Shown: piece by piece, positions 1 to 12,478 of the stretch
Numbering within the stretch: position 1 is the first letter of the stretch
How the letters are laid out: every line of letters begins with the position of its first letter
Assembly: GCF_003265705.1 (NCBI RefSeq)
Contig: NW_020312859.1
Span: forward strand, 3,042,993 to 3,106,992
Direction: 5' to 3'
Length of the DNA: 64,000 bases
DNA from: Callorhinus ursinus
Lineage: Eukaryota; Chordata; Mammalia; Carnivora; Otariidae
Notes under the pieces: generated by a model
The model's database searches: none
Seen by the model: the letters and a program-made list of their open reading frames with translations, nothing else
Told to the model about the DNA's origin: nothing
Position numbers and translations under genes: made by a program

Positions 1-1729
1 GGGTCGGCCTCACTGAGAAGTTGACACCAAACAGTTGAAAGAATCAGCCAGTGGGATGTCTGGGGGGGAGAGCAGCCCAGCAGAGAGCCGAGCGAGGAGA
101 AGGCTCCAAGGTGGGGGCATGCCTGGCGTGCTCTGGGAGCAACAGGGAGGGCAGCACGGCTGATGGCAGCGGGAGAGGCCAGACCGAGTGTGGGGCTGGG
201 GTGGGGGCAGATCCCTCTGTCAACATGGGAGCCCCTGGTCACATGTGGCAATTTACATGTAAATGAGGTGAAATTAAATAAATGGGAAGTTCCATTCTTT
301 GGTTGTAGTAGGCATGCGTCCAGTGCCCGAAAGCCGCCACCTCCCTGGGACGGTGCAGATGGAGCCCGTTTCCCCCATTGACCGTCCTATAGGGAGGGCC
401 CTGCAGGGCATGGTAGGGCAGCGGCCTCGCCCAAACATAACTGGGCACACATCCTGGGGTCCTTTCCTCACCTCCCAAAGTGGGTATGATTAAAGCAGGC
501 AAGGCCATTTGGTCCAGCCCCAGCCAGTGTCAGAGTGCCTTCCCCATCACCCGTGCCAGACGGCCCTGCAATCACCGCTTCTGTATCTCTGGGCATAAGA
601 GACACCCCTCCTGAGAGGGTCCGGGCCAACTTTGACGTTTGGCTTTGCTAAAACCGGAAGAATGTTCTGCCTCTCTGCAGCCTCTGAGCACCGGTCCCAT
701 TAGCCCAGTTAGCTCCGGGACTGGGTTAGTTAGAACGGCGCTCAGCTGCAGGCGACAGAACCTGCCTCTAGTGTCTTAACCCCTGGGCGGACCTCACGGA
801 AGATCAGGGAGGCAGTGCCAGGCTGTTGCAGCAGCCCCAGGATGCCTGCAGGGACCCATCTCCAAGCTGTCTTTCCCTCCTGCTCTCCTGCAAGTGTGGT
901 CTCTGTCATTCTCCAAGACAGCCACCGCACCCCTAGCTTCACGTCTTCATCCCAGGGCAGAGGCCACAAAACAACAGTTTCCCTTCATGGGGGAGTGAAG
1001 CCCACCCCAGAGATTTACATTTTACTCTCCAGGATGGATCGCTTGGCCTTCCCTGCATGCAAGGGGTCTGGGAAGATGAATATTTTTAGCCAAACATGTT
1101 GTTTTCCTAAACAAGATAAGCCTTCTGTGAGTGGGGAAGATGGAGAAAACGGGTATTTGGTGAGGAACTAGCAATGCCTGCTCCGTAAAAACTGTCTTAA
1201 CCACCCCACGGTTCTTCTCCGACCTAAGCTGATGCAGGCCCTTCCTCTGGCCTCTGCTTTCGAGGGTCTGCTCCGCTTTTCCACCAGCTGGGATTGCCAA
1301 GGTGTTTCCACAGTTCCAGCAGTCACTCCGGGGAGAACCTCTCTCTTGACGTCTCGAGAAGGGGTGTGGAGTGGCACCGCAGATGGGAAGGAGGGGTGCA
1401 GAGGGATCCGTCTCTGGAGCCACCTTTGGCCAAGCCACATCCCTTGTGGGGGCTATCACATTACTGCTGAGCGCTGTTCCCATCAGCCCTGGCTCAGGCA
1501 GCCCTACCTGGAAGGGGGGTGTTACCCCAAGGTCACGGAAGCCTGCTGCCTAAACTCTACTCTATAGGACTTGCTGCAGCCTTGCCAGAAGCCTGGCCAG
1601 ACCCACCTGGTAGAGGATCAGATCTTAGATCGGGTCCTCCATTAGGGGATTTGTCAGAGCCTAACCTGGGGCAGCCCTGCTGGGCTCCTCGTGCAGCAGA
1701 AAAGCCATCCTGGAGCCCAAATTATTTCT

Positions 1730-2330
1730 TCCTTTATTTTTTTAAAATAGGTTACACATTCCTATGGTTCAGAACCCCACCATTATAAAAATGTAGAGTC
1801 CGCCTCCCCTCTGTGTCCTCCAATGAGGACACCTCCATACCCCATGGGCAACTGTTGTTTGCAATTTCTTTCCTTTCCTTCCAGTTACGCTGTGTATATA
1901 TGAAGGTGCATCCCAGGAAATTGACCGTGTCCGACCTACAAAATGGCAGTTTCATACAGTTCCACCTACCACAAGCAAATGCCTACTTGGATTCCTATTT
2001 TCTCTTTCTTACACAAAAGGTAGCATATTACACATACTATTCTGAACTTTGCTTTCTTCTCTGCTGTGTCTGCATTGGAGATCTTTCCATATCTTCCCCA
2101 GTAAAGACATTTATCAGCTTTTTTTTTTTTAACACCTGCATCGTATTCCATTATATAGCTGGATCATAATTTATTGAATCAGGACCCTCTTGCCTGAACA
2201 TGATCATTAGGGTAGTTTCCAGAATTTTGGTATGTTAAATAAAGCTGGACACTCATCATTTCATCCGTGGGCTAGTATATCTCTAGGATAAGGTCCCCAA
2301 GGGGCAATGACTAGATCAAAGGCTGTCTGT
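1730..2330 (-). mobile_element. Old L1 3'-end fragment, antisense
   Basis: Reads like the reverse complement of an old mammalian L1 3'UTR: a pyrimidine-rich start, 'TCGTATTCCATTATATAGCT', 'TTAAATAAAGCTG' and 'CTCTAGGATAAGGTCCC'. The family was recognised by eye and the boundaries are approximate. Confidence 0.5.
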
Positions 2331-3098
2331 AGTGCTTGTCCCATTTTATCTTCCCATCCACGTGAAACGAGAGCGAGAGGCCTCCGCCACTGCTGTGCTG
2401 AATGACCTTGGGCAAGTCCCTGCCTCTGGGGGTCTCTGTTTCCTGGAGCACTGAGCTGTCCTTTACTTGTCCTTGGGAAAAATAGCCGACCCAGCTTCGT
2501 CTCCTTGCATGATCTTTCCCACGCCCCAGCCACATGCAGCTGCCACGTGCAGCTTTTGTTGCCACAGCTCCTTTGGGAGATGATTTCAGCCCCACCCGAG
2601 GCCACGGCAGCCCGATGAGATCAGCATGGAAGAGCCGGCAGAGGGACCACCATGGTCAGAGGCACAGAGATGCGGCAGCATGGGCTGAGGCAGGGTTTCC
2701 CAAATGCCAGTCGCTGATGTACCTTCCTAAGCCATGCTGTATCCACGTACTACCTGGGTTATTTATCTCTTTACTATCTTAAAAATATTTCTAACTTAAA
2801 CTTACGTTTATTTTTATAAAGGAACTTTTTACATCATTACTGTAAATAGAAATCCAGTGTCAGATAAAAAGTTAGGGGGAAAAAAAAGGCACATACACAC
2901 ACAAGAAAAAAAAAACATCATTAAACCATCCCTCAGATTGTCGTCGCTCATGAAAAACTCAGATCAAGGCTGCTTGCTGCTCTCTCTCTGCTAAACAATG
3001 GAATAAAAGAGACTCATTAAAAACATACAAGCCCCAAAGGAGACTTTCTCATTGATGAAATCAGGATGGTTGAATTTTAATTTTAAAAGAACAGTGTT

Positions 3099-3276
3099 GG
3101 GGCGCCTGGGTGGCTCAGTTGGTTAAACATCTGGTCGTGATGGGATTGAGCCCCACATTGGCACTCTGCTCAGCAGGGAGTCTGCTACTCTCTTTCCTTC
3201 TGCCTAAAGCTCTGCCAACTTGTGTGGGCACTCTCCCTCTCTCTCTCTGTCAAATGAATAAAATCTTAAGAAAAAT
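3099..3276 (+). mobile_element. Carnivore tRNA-Lys SINE (SINEC)
   Basis: Starts with the tRNA-like head GGGGCGCCTGGGTGGCTCAG, then a CT-rich segment and an A-rich tail. A perfect 14-bp target-site duplication AAAAGAACAGTGTT flanks it at 3085-3098 and 3277-3290, so both ends are certain. Confidence 0.95.
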
Positions 3277-4272
3277 AAAAGAACAGTGTTATCTGATGAA
3301 TGTCCTGGTATCACCTGTCATTTTGGTCCCAAGTGCTAAGTATTCCACAGTTACAAACATTGGCCTAAAGAGACGGATTTCTCCTCTCCGTCTTCCCAGA
3401 ACCTCAGAGAAATAGAGGGGGAAAGCCGATTTCGAAGGATCTGTGCTCTAGGAACTAGGTTCTGTGGAGTTCTGGGTGAGATGCACCCAAGTTAAGACAA
3501 CCTTGCACACAGTAGGCACTCACTAAATGCTCGTCAGTGACTGACGTCTCAGTGGGCCTGAGGGGCTTTAAGAAAGGATGGGCATTCAGATGAACAGGTG
3601 CCTCCTTGAATCTTGTCTAAGAGCAGATGCCTTCCTCTTGCTCTGTCCTCATGTGGCAAATGGTTTACCTCACAGCTGAGGCTTGCTGGAGGAGCACTGG
3701 AATAGGAACCACCCAGATGGACAGGAGGGGCACAGGACCAGCCTCAACTTCTGCCATTCCTTCACATGTTTGTAGGATACACACACACGCAGCTGTAGAA
3801 CAGACCAAGCCTAAAATTACTTCCCACTATGTAAAGTTCAAAATCAGTGCCCTCATTGGTGGGCAATGCTCTCTCAAGCGATTCGGAGGCCCAGCCTCCT
3901 TCCATCTTATGGCTCTGCCATCTTCAACACTCAGCTTCCAAGGTCGTCATGCTCTTCTGCATCAAGCCAGTGAAAAGGGAAAACACCCAGAATAAATGCA
4001 AGTGGGTAGTTTTTATTGGCCAGGCCAGGAATGAGGGCTCTAAATTTCCATGGGCCAGAGTCCAGTCCCAGGGCCACACCTTCCTGCAAGGGAGGCTGGG
4101 GAACAATCCAGGCAGGTGTGTGCCCAGGAAGAAGTAACTGGTTTGATGAACTGCTAACTGGTCTCAGCCATGCATAGTGACCATAGCATTCAAGGTCCTT
4201 TATCATCTGCCTCCGTCCTAGGTCTTCACTCATGACATTGACATTGTCAGGCTGAACTTTTCTCAGTTTCTT

Positions 4273-4276
<4 letters not shown>

Positions 4277-4319
<43 letters not shown>
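4277..4319. repeat. (TG)n microsatellite
   Basis: About 21 uninterrupted TG dinucleotides. Likely length-polymorphic. Confidence 0.97.
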
Positions 4320-4321
<2 letters not shown>

Positions 4322-5454
4322 GTCTTAACAGCTCATGTGCCTTGGTTCCTGCAGTTCCCTCTATTCAGAACAGCCTTTTCTGATTTCTTTCCTGTCTTCT
4401 CTGATGGACCAGCTCACAAGGATGTGGAGATTAAGACGACAGCCTCAGAGTTGAAAATAAGACTTTGTCATTTCCCAAGGACTACACTCAGGGAGAAGAG
4501 GGGACACCTGTCCACAGCCTGGAGGGATCCTCTTCCGCTCCCCCACCTCCTTCATAGAGCAGATTGCCGGTTTCCTTTCATACAAAGACGCCCCTCCTTG
4601 AATTGTCCTGCAATAGGTGGGGGATCCGTAGTCAGGGGTAACAGATTTCAAGAGCTTTTTGTCAAGAAAGCTAGTAATCTGTTTTTCAAAGGGGGTCACA
4701 GAAATTGTCCGGGGGAGGAGGTGAACTGCAAGGGTCTAAATCTGCTCAGACAGTTAACTTTTTTATAGTTCATGTCAAATCCGAGAAGTCGCATGTGGAT
4801 GAAGTAGCTCTTGGAGGGGCGGGTGGTGGGGGGAGGTGGGGAACCCGCTTCCTTGAGTCTGCCAACCTCTGTGGTGTAACCACCACCACTGTGGCCCATT
4901 TCCTGCTACTGAAGTGCTGTGCCTGAGTGCAGAGCCGGGAAGAGCGGTGACAAGGTTGGCTCTCTGGAGCGAGAGCGTGGCTGAGCAGCTCCCGCGCACA
5001 ACTAACCCAGGGCTTGATCCCGCATCTCACTCAGCGTGTAGCAGTAGCCCGGCTGTTGTCAGCTCCTTGTTTCTTCGGGGCTCCTGAGTCTAGAAGCCTG
5101 AAAACTCCAAAGTGGAATGTTTTCCTGTCAGTCTTCTCTACTAGTCTGGAAGCTTCTTAAGGCCGGGGCTCTGCTCTTTGTATCCCTGTTGCATTGTTGG
5201 AGGCCTGCACTCAGGAGGCACCCCAGAAATGCTTCCAGAAGGCGGGCAGAGAGAAGGGTAGAACAGGTGGGGTTGAAGAGCCCCTTCAGGGAGGCAGTTC
5301 CTGCTCTGTGACTTGCTGGCCGCGTGACGGCAGGCACACCCCTTCACCTGGCCGTGCCTGTGTCCCCCTCTGTACACAAGGCTCCTTCCTCTTCCTCCAC
5401 CCCGGCTGGGCAGGCCTACCGCTGCATAGTAATGAGGATGGTAATCGTAGTAAC

Positions 5455-5590
5455 AGCTGCCGTTTATTTGTTCGACAAAGTGCTATGAAGCACCTACTCT
5501 GGGCCTGGCCCTATTCTAAGTGCTGGGGATTCAGTAATGAACAAAACACACAAAAATCCCTTCTTTGTGGAGCTTGCTTCCATATTTGCA
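5455..5590. mobile_element. L2-like fragment
   Basis: Contains an 'AAGCACCTACTCTGGGCCTG' type segment and 'GGGGATTCAGTAATGAACAA', matching the conserved L2 3' region. The copy is diverged and its ends are approximate. Confidence 0.5.
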
Positions 5591-6584
5591 ACATGCCACC
5601 TACTGAGTGGAATTTCCCAGGCACCATCTTATTCGGTTTCCGGCGAGCCTGAAGGGCAAAGGTGTAGTTAGCTCCCTTTTATTGCTGCAGGAAGTGAGGT
5701 GAAGTAGAGTTGCAGGAGTTGCCAAAAGTCAGCCCGTGTGTAGAGGGTGAAGATGGGACTTGGACCCTGGCATCTGGTCCCAGGACCTGGTTCTTAGCCA
5801 TCACAACATGCCCTCCCCTCCCCACAGGCCCCCTTCCTGCCCAACCTCTCTGCCTTTGCTCAGGCAGATCCCTATGCCCTTCCCAGTGTGCCCTCTCCAC
5901 AATGGATCTGTTCCCGTGAACACATCCCTCAGGCCACCTGCAACCTGACTCCTCCCTGACAGCCTTTTTTCTCTATCTCTGGTCTTGTCTCCAGATCCAT
6001 CCTCCTTGTCTGGCCAACTGCGGTTGGCCACCAGGAATGGAATCCCTTGCTTCTTTATTTTGCTCCCTTGAGACACCTCTTTCCCTTCCCCCTTTACGCC
6101 ACCACCCCAGGGCCCGGGCATGGACCCACATGAAAAGCTCAATAAACAGTTCTTAGAAATCCTTGATTTTTCTTTGGATTCTGGATGAAGTCTCGGTTTT
6201 AAATGCCTTCATTGTATGGGTGTTTTTTTCTTCCTGGGAAATGTGAAGGCAGATCTATTAAATCTCAGCAGCCCTTGTGTGCACCTACGGTGTGCTGGGT
6301 ATGGTGCTCAGTGCTGCAGGGCTCACAGAGTGACAGACACAGTTGCCAATCTTCAGCCTCAGTTGGCGCCTTGGTGTGTGGTCAAGCCTGGAACTATCAC
6401 ACAGCCTGGAGTGCCTGGGCCAGCCCTGGTTCATGCTAGATACAATGATTAGCAGCCTCCCCTTCACCCTCAGCTTCCCTGGTTTGGATAAGCTCTCCAG
6501 TCACCCGAAACAAAGCCTGAGGACATGACTCCTCTCACTGCTCTAAGCGCTTTGCACGTACCCACACGTGTCACCCTCCCCGCT

Positions 6585-6715
6585 CTATGAGGCTGGTGTT
6601 ATTATTCACCCTTTCCACAGATGGGGAAACTGAGGCACAGAGCAATAAAGGAGTTTGCTCAAGGTCACACAGTTTGGAAGAAGCAGAGCTAGGTTTTGAT
6701 CCCAGGTCATCGGTG
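6585..6715 (-). mobile_element. MIR fragment, antisense
   Basis: Carries the reverse-complement MIR core: 'CAGATGGGGAAACTGAGGCA', then 'CAAGGTCACACAG' and 'TTTTGATCCCAGG'. Ancient tRNA-derived SINE. Confidence 0.7.
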
Positions 6716-7039
6716 GCCAGAATGTTTCCACTCAACTACTGCGTGAGCACAAACTTTTCTAAGATATCTTCCCTGATCCCATCTCTGGGCTGGATGTGTT
6801 ACCCCTGCGCCACCCCATAGACTTATCCCAGTCAGGACCGCTGTGACACAGTTTTGTCACAGGAAGACAGCTACAGGGTCAGATTCCCCTCTGGAGCCTG
6901 GCACAGCGCCTGGACCAAATAAAATCTCTGGAAATGCTTTTTGAACCAAGGGATGTGATTCTCTAGGGCTGGGTTTGGCCCCTCCCTCCTCCTCATCCTT
7001 GTGGTGGCAGAGATGCCAGGCCTCAGGAACAGTTGTAGC

Positions 7040-7270
7040 TGCCTGGAATTCCTTCCCGAGGCTCCTTATCAGTTTTCAGAGCAGCCTGGAGTAGGATGAG
7101 GGGGGTGTTGGGGACACTGGGGGCTGCTCTGGAAAAAGCTGGAATGCCATAGCCCGAGCCCCACCTGGGGAGGGGCCGGAGGTGGGGGAGGGTGCTGGGC
7201 AGGGAGGCCTCAGCTGTCACATTCCTCAGGCTCACAGAAAGCTCTCCTGGGCGCCTTGTCCTTATTTAGG
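7040..7270 (+). promoter_or_regulatory. Candidate muscle enhancer motif cluster in JPH2 intron
   Basis: A non-repeat stretch holding several motifs used by striated-muscle enhancers: a GATA site (CTTATCAG, 7065-7072), TEAD-type GGAATG (7141-7146), E-box CAGCTG (7211-7216), M-CAT CATTCCT (7220-7226) and a CArG-like CCTTATTTAGG (7260-7270, one base longer than the consensus). The motifs are read directly; enhancer activity is inference from the muscle host gene. Short motifs occur by chance, so confidence is low. Confidence 0.3.
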
Positions 7271-7619
7271 CAGGAGAGGTCTGCTGACTCGGGCCTGTGG
7301 GATGCTATTGCTGGCTGGCTCACCACACGGGGTTGGGGGGTGGTGTGCAGAGCACTCCTGGAGCCAAGTCAGTGGGCTCTTGGGCAGGCAATCCCGGTGA
7401 GAAGTCCAACCCTTGGGGAGAAAAATCACTCTCTAAGTAATAATACCCAAAACAGCAGTTACGGTTCATGGATACCTACTATGCATGGAGCGCTGGGCTA
7501 GGCCAGTCTGTAAGCTCCAGGTGGGGAATTTCTCCTACTCATGGCCATACTCCAGATCTAGCGCAGGACCTGGCACACAGTTGGTGCTTAGTAAATACTT
7601 GTTACGATTGAGTGAATAT

Positions 7620-7800
7620 ACACTTCCCATGCCACAGTCCCCTTGATCCTTACAGTAATTCTAGTGGTGGCTAAGTGCCATTATTAACCCATTTTATAGG
7701 TGGTAAGAATGAGATTTACAAAGGTTCTGTGATTTTGCAAAGGTCATGAAACTTGGAAGAGGGGTTGCGGGGGTTTGAAGCCAGGTTCTCTGATTCCAAC
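7620..7800 (-). mobile_element. MIR fragment, antisense
   Basis: Diverged MIR in reverse: 'CCATTATTAACCCATTTTAT' followed by 'GCAAAGGTCATGAAACTTGG' and 'TTTGAAGCCAGG'. Confidence 0.5.
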
Positions 7801-7869
7801 ACTAACTAATATTCCCACCTTCTTTCTTATTTTGGTGCTGGCCACACTGGGATTCCTGGCTTTCCCCCT

Positions 7870-8060
7870 TTATTGACTGTGTGAGTTAGGATCCATTATA
7901 CAACCTTTCCATCTCCAGTGTTCTCACCAGTAAAACGGGAATCGATAGTGATACCTACCTCGGGGAATATCGTGAGGCTTAGGTGGAGTAACACATGCAG
8001 ATGTCTTAGCATTGTGGTAAGCACACAGTTGGTGCTCAACATGTATTGTCTGTTAGTAAT
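7870..8060 (+). mobile_element. MIR fragment
   Basis: Forward MIR 3' half: 'CCAGTAAAACGGGAATCGAT', 'GATACCTACCTCGGGGAATA' and a terminal 'ACACAGTTGGTGCTCAAC'. Confidence 0.55.
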
Positions 8061-8399
8061 GTGGTGATGATGATCCGTCTCAGGGGATTCAGCATCCTCC
8101 TGGCTGGATTGGACCCAAGTAGAGTGAACAAAAGTGGCTCCATTTCCCAGCAGGCTCTGTCCCCTGCTGGAGCGCCGTGATGATCATGCCCTCTGGAGAG
8201 AGCCATTCCCAGCCTGTCTGAAGCCTTTCAGATTCCCAGAGCAAGAGAGGGGACGGGGTCTGGGTTTTCCCCTCTGTTAATACCTATATGCGATCTTGCC
8301 CTTATGTCAGCTTGATTGCCCAAGGTTTCTGTGAGCACCTCTGTGTGCCCAGGTCTGGGCTGGTCACTGCTGCCATCCCTCGAGGAGCCTGTGGCCACA

Positions 8400-8640
8400 C
8401 TAGGGAGTGGCAGCAGAGTGGAGCGTTGGAGAAACACAGATCCTGGAGCCAGACTGTCAGCATTCCCATCCCTTGCCGGCTGTGTGCCCCTGAGCAAGTT
8501 CCTGAAATGTCCAGAGTCCCAGTTTTCTCATCTGTACACCGAAGAGAATAATAATAAAGTATTTCCCATCCAGTTGTTCATGTTTAGTGGTGTGATATGT
8601 GTGAGCACTTAGACCAGAGCCTGTCACATAGTAAGTGACC
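8400..8640 (+). mobile_element. MIR, nearly full length
   Basis: Forward MIR from 'CCTGGAGCCAGACTGTCAGC' through 'CTGAGCAAGTTCCTGAAATG' and 'CAGTTTTCTCATCTGTACAC' to 'CCTGTCACATAGTAAGTGAC'. Confidence 0.7.
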
Positions 8641-8829
8641 CTTCTAACATGTCTGCACCCGAGGTAACAATCACCATGATTAATTTTCAATTATTGAAAA
8701 GGGTCACATAGGCCTCTCTGGGCCTCAGTTTCTCCGTCTGCTTACTGTATTGTTATTAAATGAGAAGAGATGCTTTCTGAGGGTCCTTCCAGCTGTGTGA
8801 GTCTCAGTCAAATATGTAATCCATAAGAC

Positions 8830-9065
8830 ACATTTACCTGATGCGTACTTACTGAGCGCCTGCTACATGCCTGCTTCTGCTGTGGTAGGAACACAACAGT
8901 GAGGCTTCTGCCCCCTTTGGGGGGCTCACAGGCTGATTGGAGGAAGATAAAGTGACCTGGCAGCTAAGTGCAGGGGACTGCATGAGCAGAGAGCTGACAT
9001 TCAGGGTAAGCTTTCCTGAGGAAGGGTCCTGAAGGATGAGTAGGAGTTCGCCAGATGCAGAGAAG
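8830..9065. mobile_element. L2-like fragment
   Basis: Begins 'ACTGAGCGCCTGCTACATGC' and continues with 'TTTCCTGAGGAAGGGTCC' and 'TGAAGGATGAGTAGGAGTTC', a recognisable L2 series. Ends approximate. Confidence 0.5.
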
Positions 9066-10129
9066 AAGGATGGAGGGGGGAGCAAGTGTTCTCAGGAATA
9101 GAAGCAGCCTGGGTACAAGCCCCAGTGGTGGAAATAGTAGGGCACAAGTGGGGACCTGGAAATTTCTGCCTGTCTGGAGGGCTGGTTTGCTTTAAGACCC
9201 AAGGGGTGGCAGGGGCTAGATCATGAGGTCATATGCATAGAGTAATAATGCCTTTCTATGTTATCCTCCAGGCTTGGGAAAGACACTGAGGAGGCTTCCG
9301 CAGAGGGTCAAGATCACATTTACTGGGGGTAATCTCTGGGGAAGGCTTTCTGAAGTAGGTGGGGTATAAGAAGGAAAACTTACTTTCAGGGTTAGTATCC
9401 AGCTGGACACTCCAGGAACATCCCATGCCAGTTGTTAAAGATTTTAAATATTCTGGTTTATACCAGTTTGTAACCAGCAGCTGCCCCGAGCTCCCTACGT
9501 GCTCCCCACCTCCCTTTACTGCCCTGTACACCTGGCCTCTTGCCCAGGAGACGGACTTCTCCAGGACCCGGCAACTATACAGTTAACCACCTGGCACGCC
9601 GCTTCCGCTGGTCGGCGCCCACCCCTTATAGCAGAGGCTCCATATGTTTAGTATCACTCTGCCGCATACATCTTAGTCAGTCTTCCAGTTCCAAGAAGGC
9701 ACTGGAGAACATCAGATAGGGCAGGACCAGCTCAGGAAACTTGGTCTTGGTCCTTGCTCTCCTCCTGCAGGGTACGCAGGGGAGACTGGAATACCCACTA
9801 GGGCCCATCCTGCACAGCTGACACAGGCTTGGGAATCGGGCCAACCTGGGGTCTAGAGCACTTCCTGGCTATGTGGCGCTCCCTGTCTGTTTAGTGGACA
9901 TAATAGTACTAGCCCTTAGGTTTGTTTCTGGGAATAAATTAAATCGTACCTTTAAAAGTCCTAGCACTCATAGATGTTAGATTGTTAAAAATGTATTTAT
10001 TTGCTTATCTTGGAATAAGCATACTGTATGCACATTGGAAAGATCTAAGAGGGTTGTACAAGTCAGAGTCCTGGCATGAAGGGGTATATTCAGAGAATTC
10101 AACTGCAGACAGTTTCATGAAGCTACTGG

Positions 10130-10600
10130 GTTTTCCTCCTCAAATTTATTGAGCTGTAATTGACACATAACACTCTGTACAATGTGTTGATATAACTCAC
10201 TTATATATTACAAAATGATTACCAGTTCTTTGTGGTGTTAATATTTAAGACCTATTCTCTTTGTACCTTTTTTTTTTTTAAAGATTTCATTCATTTATTT
10301 GAGAGAGAGAGAGAATGAGACAAAGAGCACACGAGAGGGGGGAGGGTCAGAGGAAGAAGCAGACCCCCCGCCGAGCAGGGAGCCCGACGCGGGACTCGAT
10401 CCCGGGACTCCAGGATCATGACCTGAGCCGAAGGCAGTCGCTTAACCGACTGAGCCCCCCAGGCGCCCTCTTTGTACCTTTTAAGTATGTAATACAGTGT
10501 ACTTACTTGTAATCACCGTGCTGTATGTTAGGTCCCCAGAATGGATTTACTCATCTTCTAACTGGGAGTTGGTACCCTGTGGGCAGCAAACTAACAAGGG
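10130..10600 (-). mobile_element. L1 3'UTR fragment, antisense, split by a SINE
   Basis: Reverse L1 3' region ('TTATTGAGCTGTAATTGACA', 'CACTTATATATTACAAAATG') resumes after the SINE at 10271-10467 ('AATACAGTGTACTTACTTGT'). The L1 is therefore older than the SINE. Confidence 0.6.
10271..10467 (-). mobile_element. Carnivore tRNA-Lys SINE, antisense
   Basis: Poly(T), then the reversed SINE body ending CCCAGGCGCC. Flanked by a perfect 14-bp duplication CTCTTTGTACCTTT at 10257-10270 and 10468-10481. The long T run and perfect duplication indicate a fairly young insertion. Confidence 0.95.
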
Positions 10601-10994
10601 ATGTTGAGCTACCCAGGGCCAGCGATGATGGGAAGCCATTAGTGTCCTGGGTCTGAAGGGCCAGGGGAGGAAGTGGTATTATACTAGAGTCCGTGGGTGC
10701 AAGCTGTGGAGGAGAGAGCCCTCTGGAAGAGGGACAGGGAATAAATACCCTGACCGCTCCGTCCTCCAGTTCTTGGCTGGTGCCCCCATGGGCCAGAGCC
10801 AGCTGGGAGCCAGAGAGCAAGGGCACTGTGGATGCAGACCGTGGAGGACAGTCTCCCAGGGCACGGAGCAGGGTGGAGGATGATGTGCTGGGGCAGGGGG
10901 CAGAGATGAGGCATACAGCTCAGAGGGGGTATGTGTGGATGTCTTCCTCCTTTCCACCTCCTCCCCAGTCATCTAGTTTCCATCTCAGTAGGCA

Positions 10995-11375
10995 GCCTGT
11001 ATGACCAATTTCATACCTATCCTTCCAGAAATAGCCCATATACAGAGGAGCAAACACACTTGTTTGTCTACATGAGTGTTGCATACAATATCCAGTAATT
11101 TACACCTTGCTCTTTAACTTGGCGTATCAGGATTCACTCTGTTCTAAAGATCTATCTCATTCTTAGTACTGGCTGCATCAAGTCCTTCAACTGGCCATAC
11201 CATAACTTAGTTAACCAGTTCCCCACTGCTATCTTTGGGGTTGTCTCCAGTCTTGCAATTACAAACCATGTTGCCATAAATGCGTTTGGACATGCGGCAT
11301 TTTGAGCCTGTTGGCCAGATGCCCCAAAGAGGGATCACTGGCATAGAAAAAAATGTCAATGCCAAATTTCTAAAG
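10995..11375 (-). mobile_element. Old L1 3'-end fragment, antisense
   Basis: Reversed L1-type 3' sequence with 'TTTACACCTTGCTCTTTAAC', 'GCCATACCATAACTTAGTTA' and 'CAAACCATGTTGCCATAAAT'. Family by eye, ends approximate. Confidence 0.5.
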
Positions 11376-12478
11376 GAAAACGCGGAGCAATTTGAAATGA
11401 TGAATGCAAACATACAGAAATACAGAGAATTATTTCAGTGAAAAATCTGTAGTAGTGGAAGCTAACACTCCCCTAGTACTCACTCTGTGAGCCGCTGCTC
11501 TGTAGAGGAACTCTTTGAATTCCCATAGCAAGGCTAGGAGGCGGTAAGGGGTCTCCCCACCCAATTTCAACATGTGGCGGGGGAGAGGGGTTGTGGTTCT
11601 CCCCCAAGGCCCCAAAGCAGTTCACCAACACCAGCTGGAAGTCTGAAAATTCAACTCAATTCTGACATTATCTACTGGGAGATAGCATCAGATCCCACGA
11701 GTTAGGGGTTCAGTCCTACAAGAGGTCCCCCAGTGCCATTTGCAAGTCCAGAGTGTCACCTGAGCTCCTGACTGACCAGCTGTAGAGAGAAGGTTCCAAC
11801 AACCCCCCTGAGTCCAATTAATTTGCTAGACTGGCTCACCAAACTCAGAGAAACCATTTCCTTATTACTAGATGATTAGTTGTTTATAAAAGGATCTAAC
11901 TCAGAAGCAGCTACATGGAAGAGCTGTGTAGGACAAGATAGGGTGAAGGGCGCACAGCTTCTGTGCCCTCTCTAAGTGTGACACTTTTCCTGGACCTTCA
12001 CCTATTCACCAACCGGGAAGCTCTCCAAACACTGTCCTTTTGGGTTTTTATGGAGGTTTTGTCATGTCTGCATGATTGATTAAACCATCGGCCATTGGTG
12101 ATTGATTTAACCTCCAGCCCCTCTTCCTTCCCCTGAAATCATGGGGTGGGACTGAGAGTTCCAACCTTCCCTTCTTGGTCGGTTCCCCTGGCAACCAGCC
12201 TCCATCCTTAGGGGCTTTCCCAAAGTCACCTCATTATCATAAACTCAGTTGTGTTGGAAAGGGGTTTGTTATGAATATCAAGACACCCATTTCGTTTTTA
12301 TGGCTCTGAAGTGATTTCAGGAACTGGGGACAAGAGCCCAAATATTCTAACAAAAGATGCTCCTGTTGCTCTTATCAGGAAATTCCAAGAGTTTCGGAAA
12401 CCGCAAGACAGGAACCAAAGACGAAGACCAAGTATATATGAAACATATATTTTGGTCATCTGAATGACTAAATATGTA

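Noticed and set aside
2101..2330. AATAAA-like strings as gene ends
   Set aside because: They occur within L1 3' sequence (TTAAATAAAGCTGG) with no associated exon.
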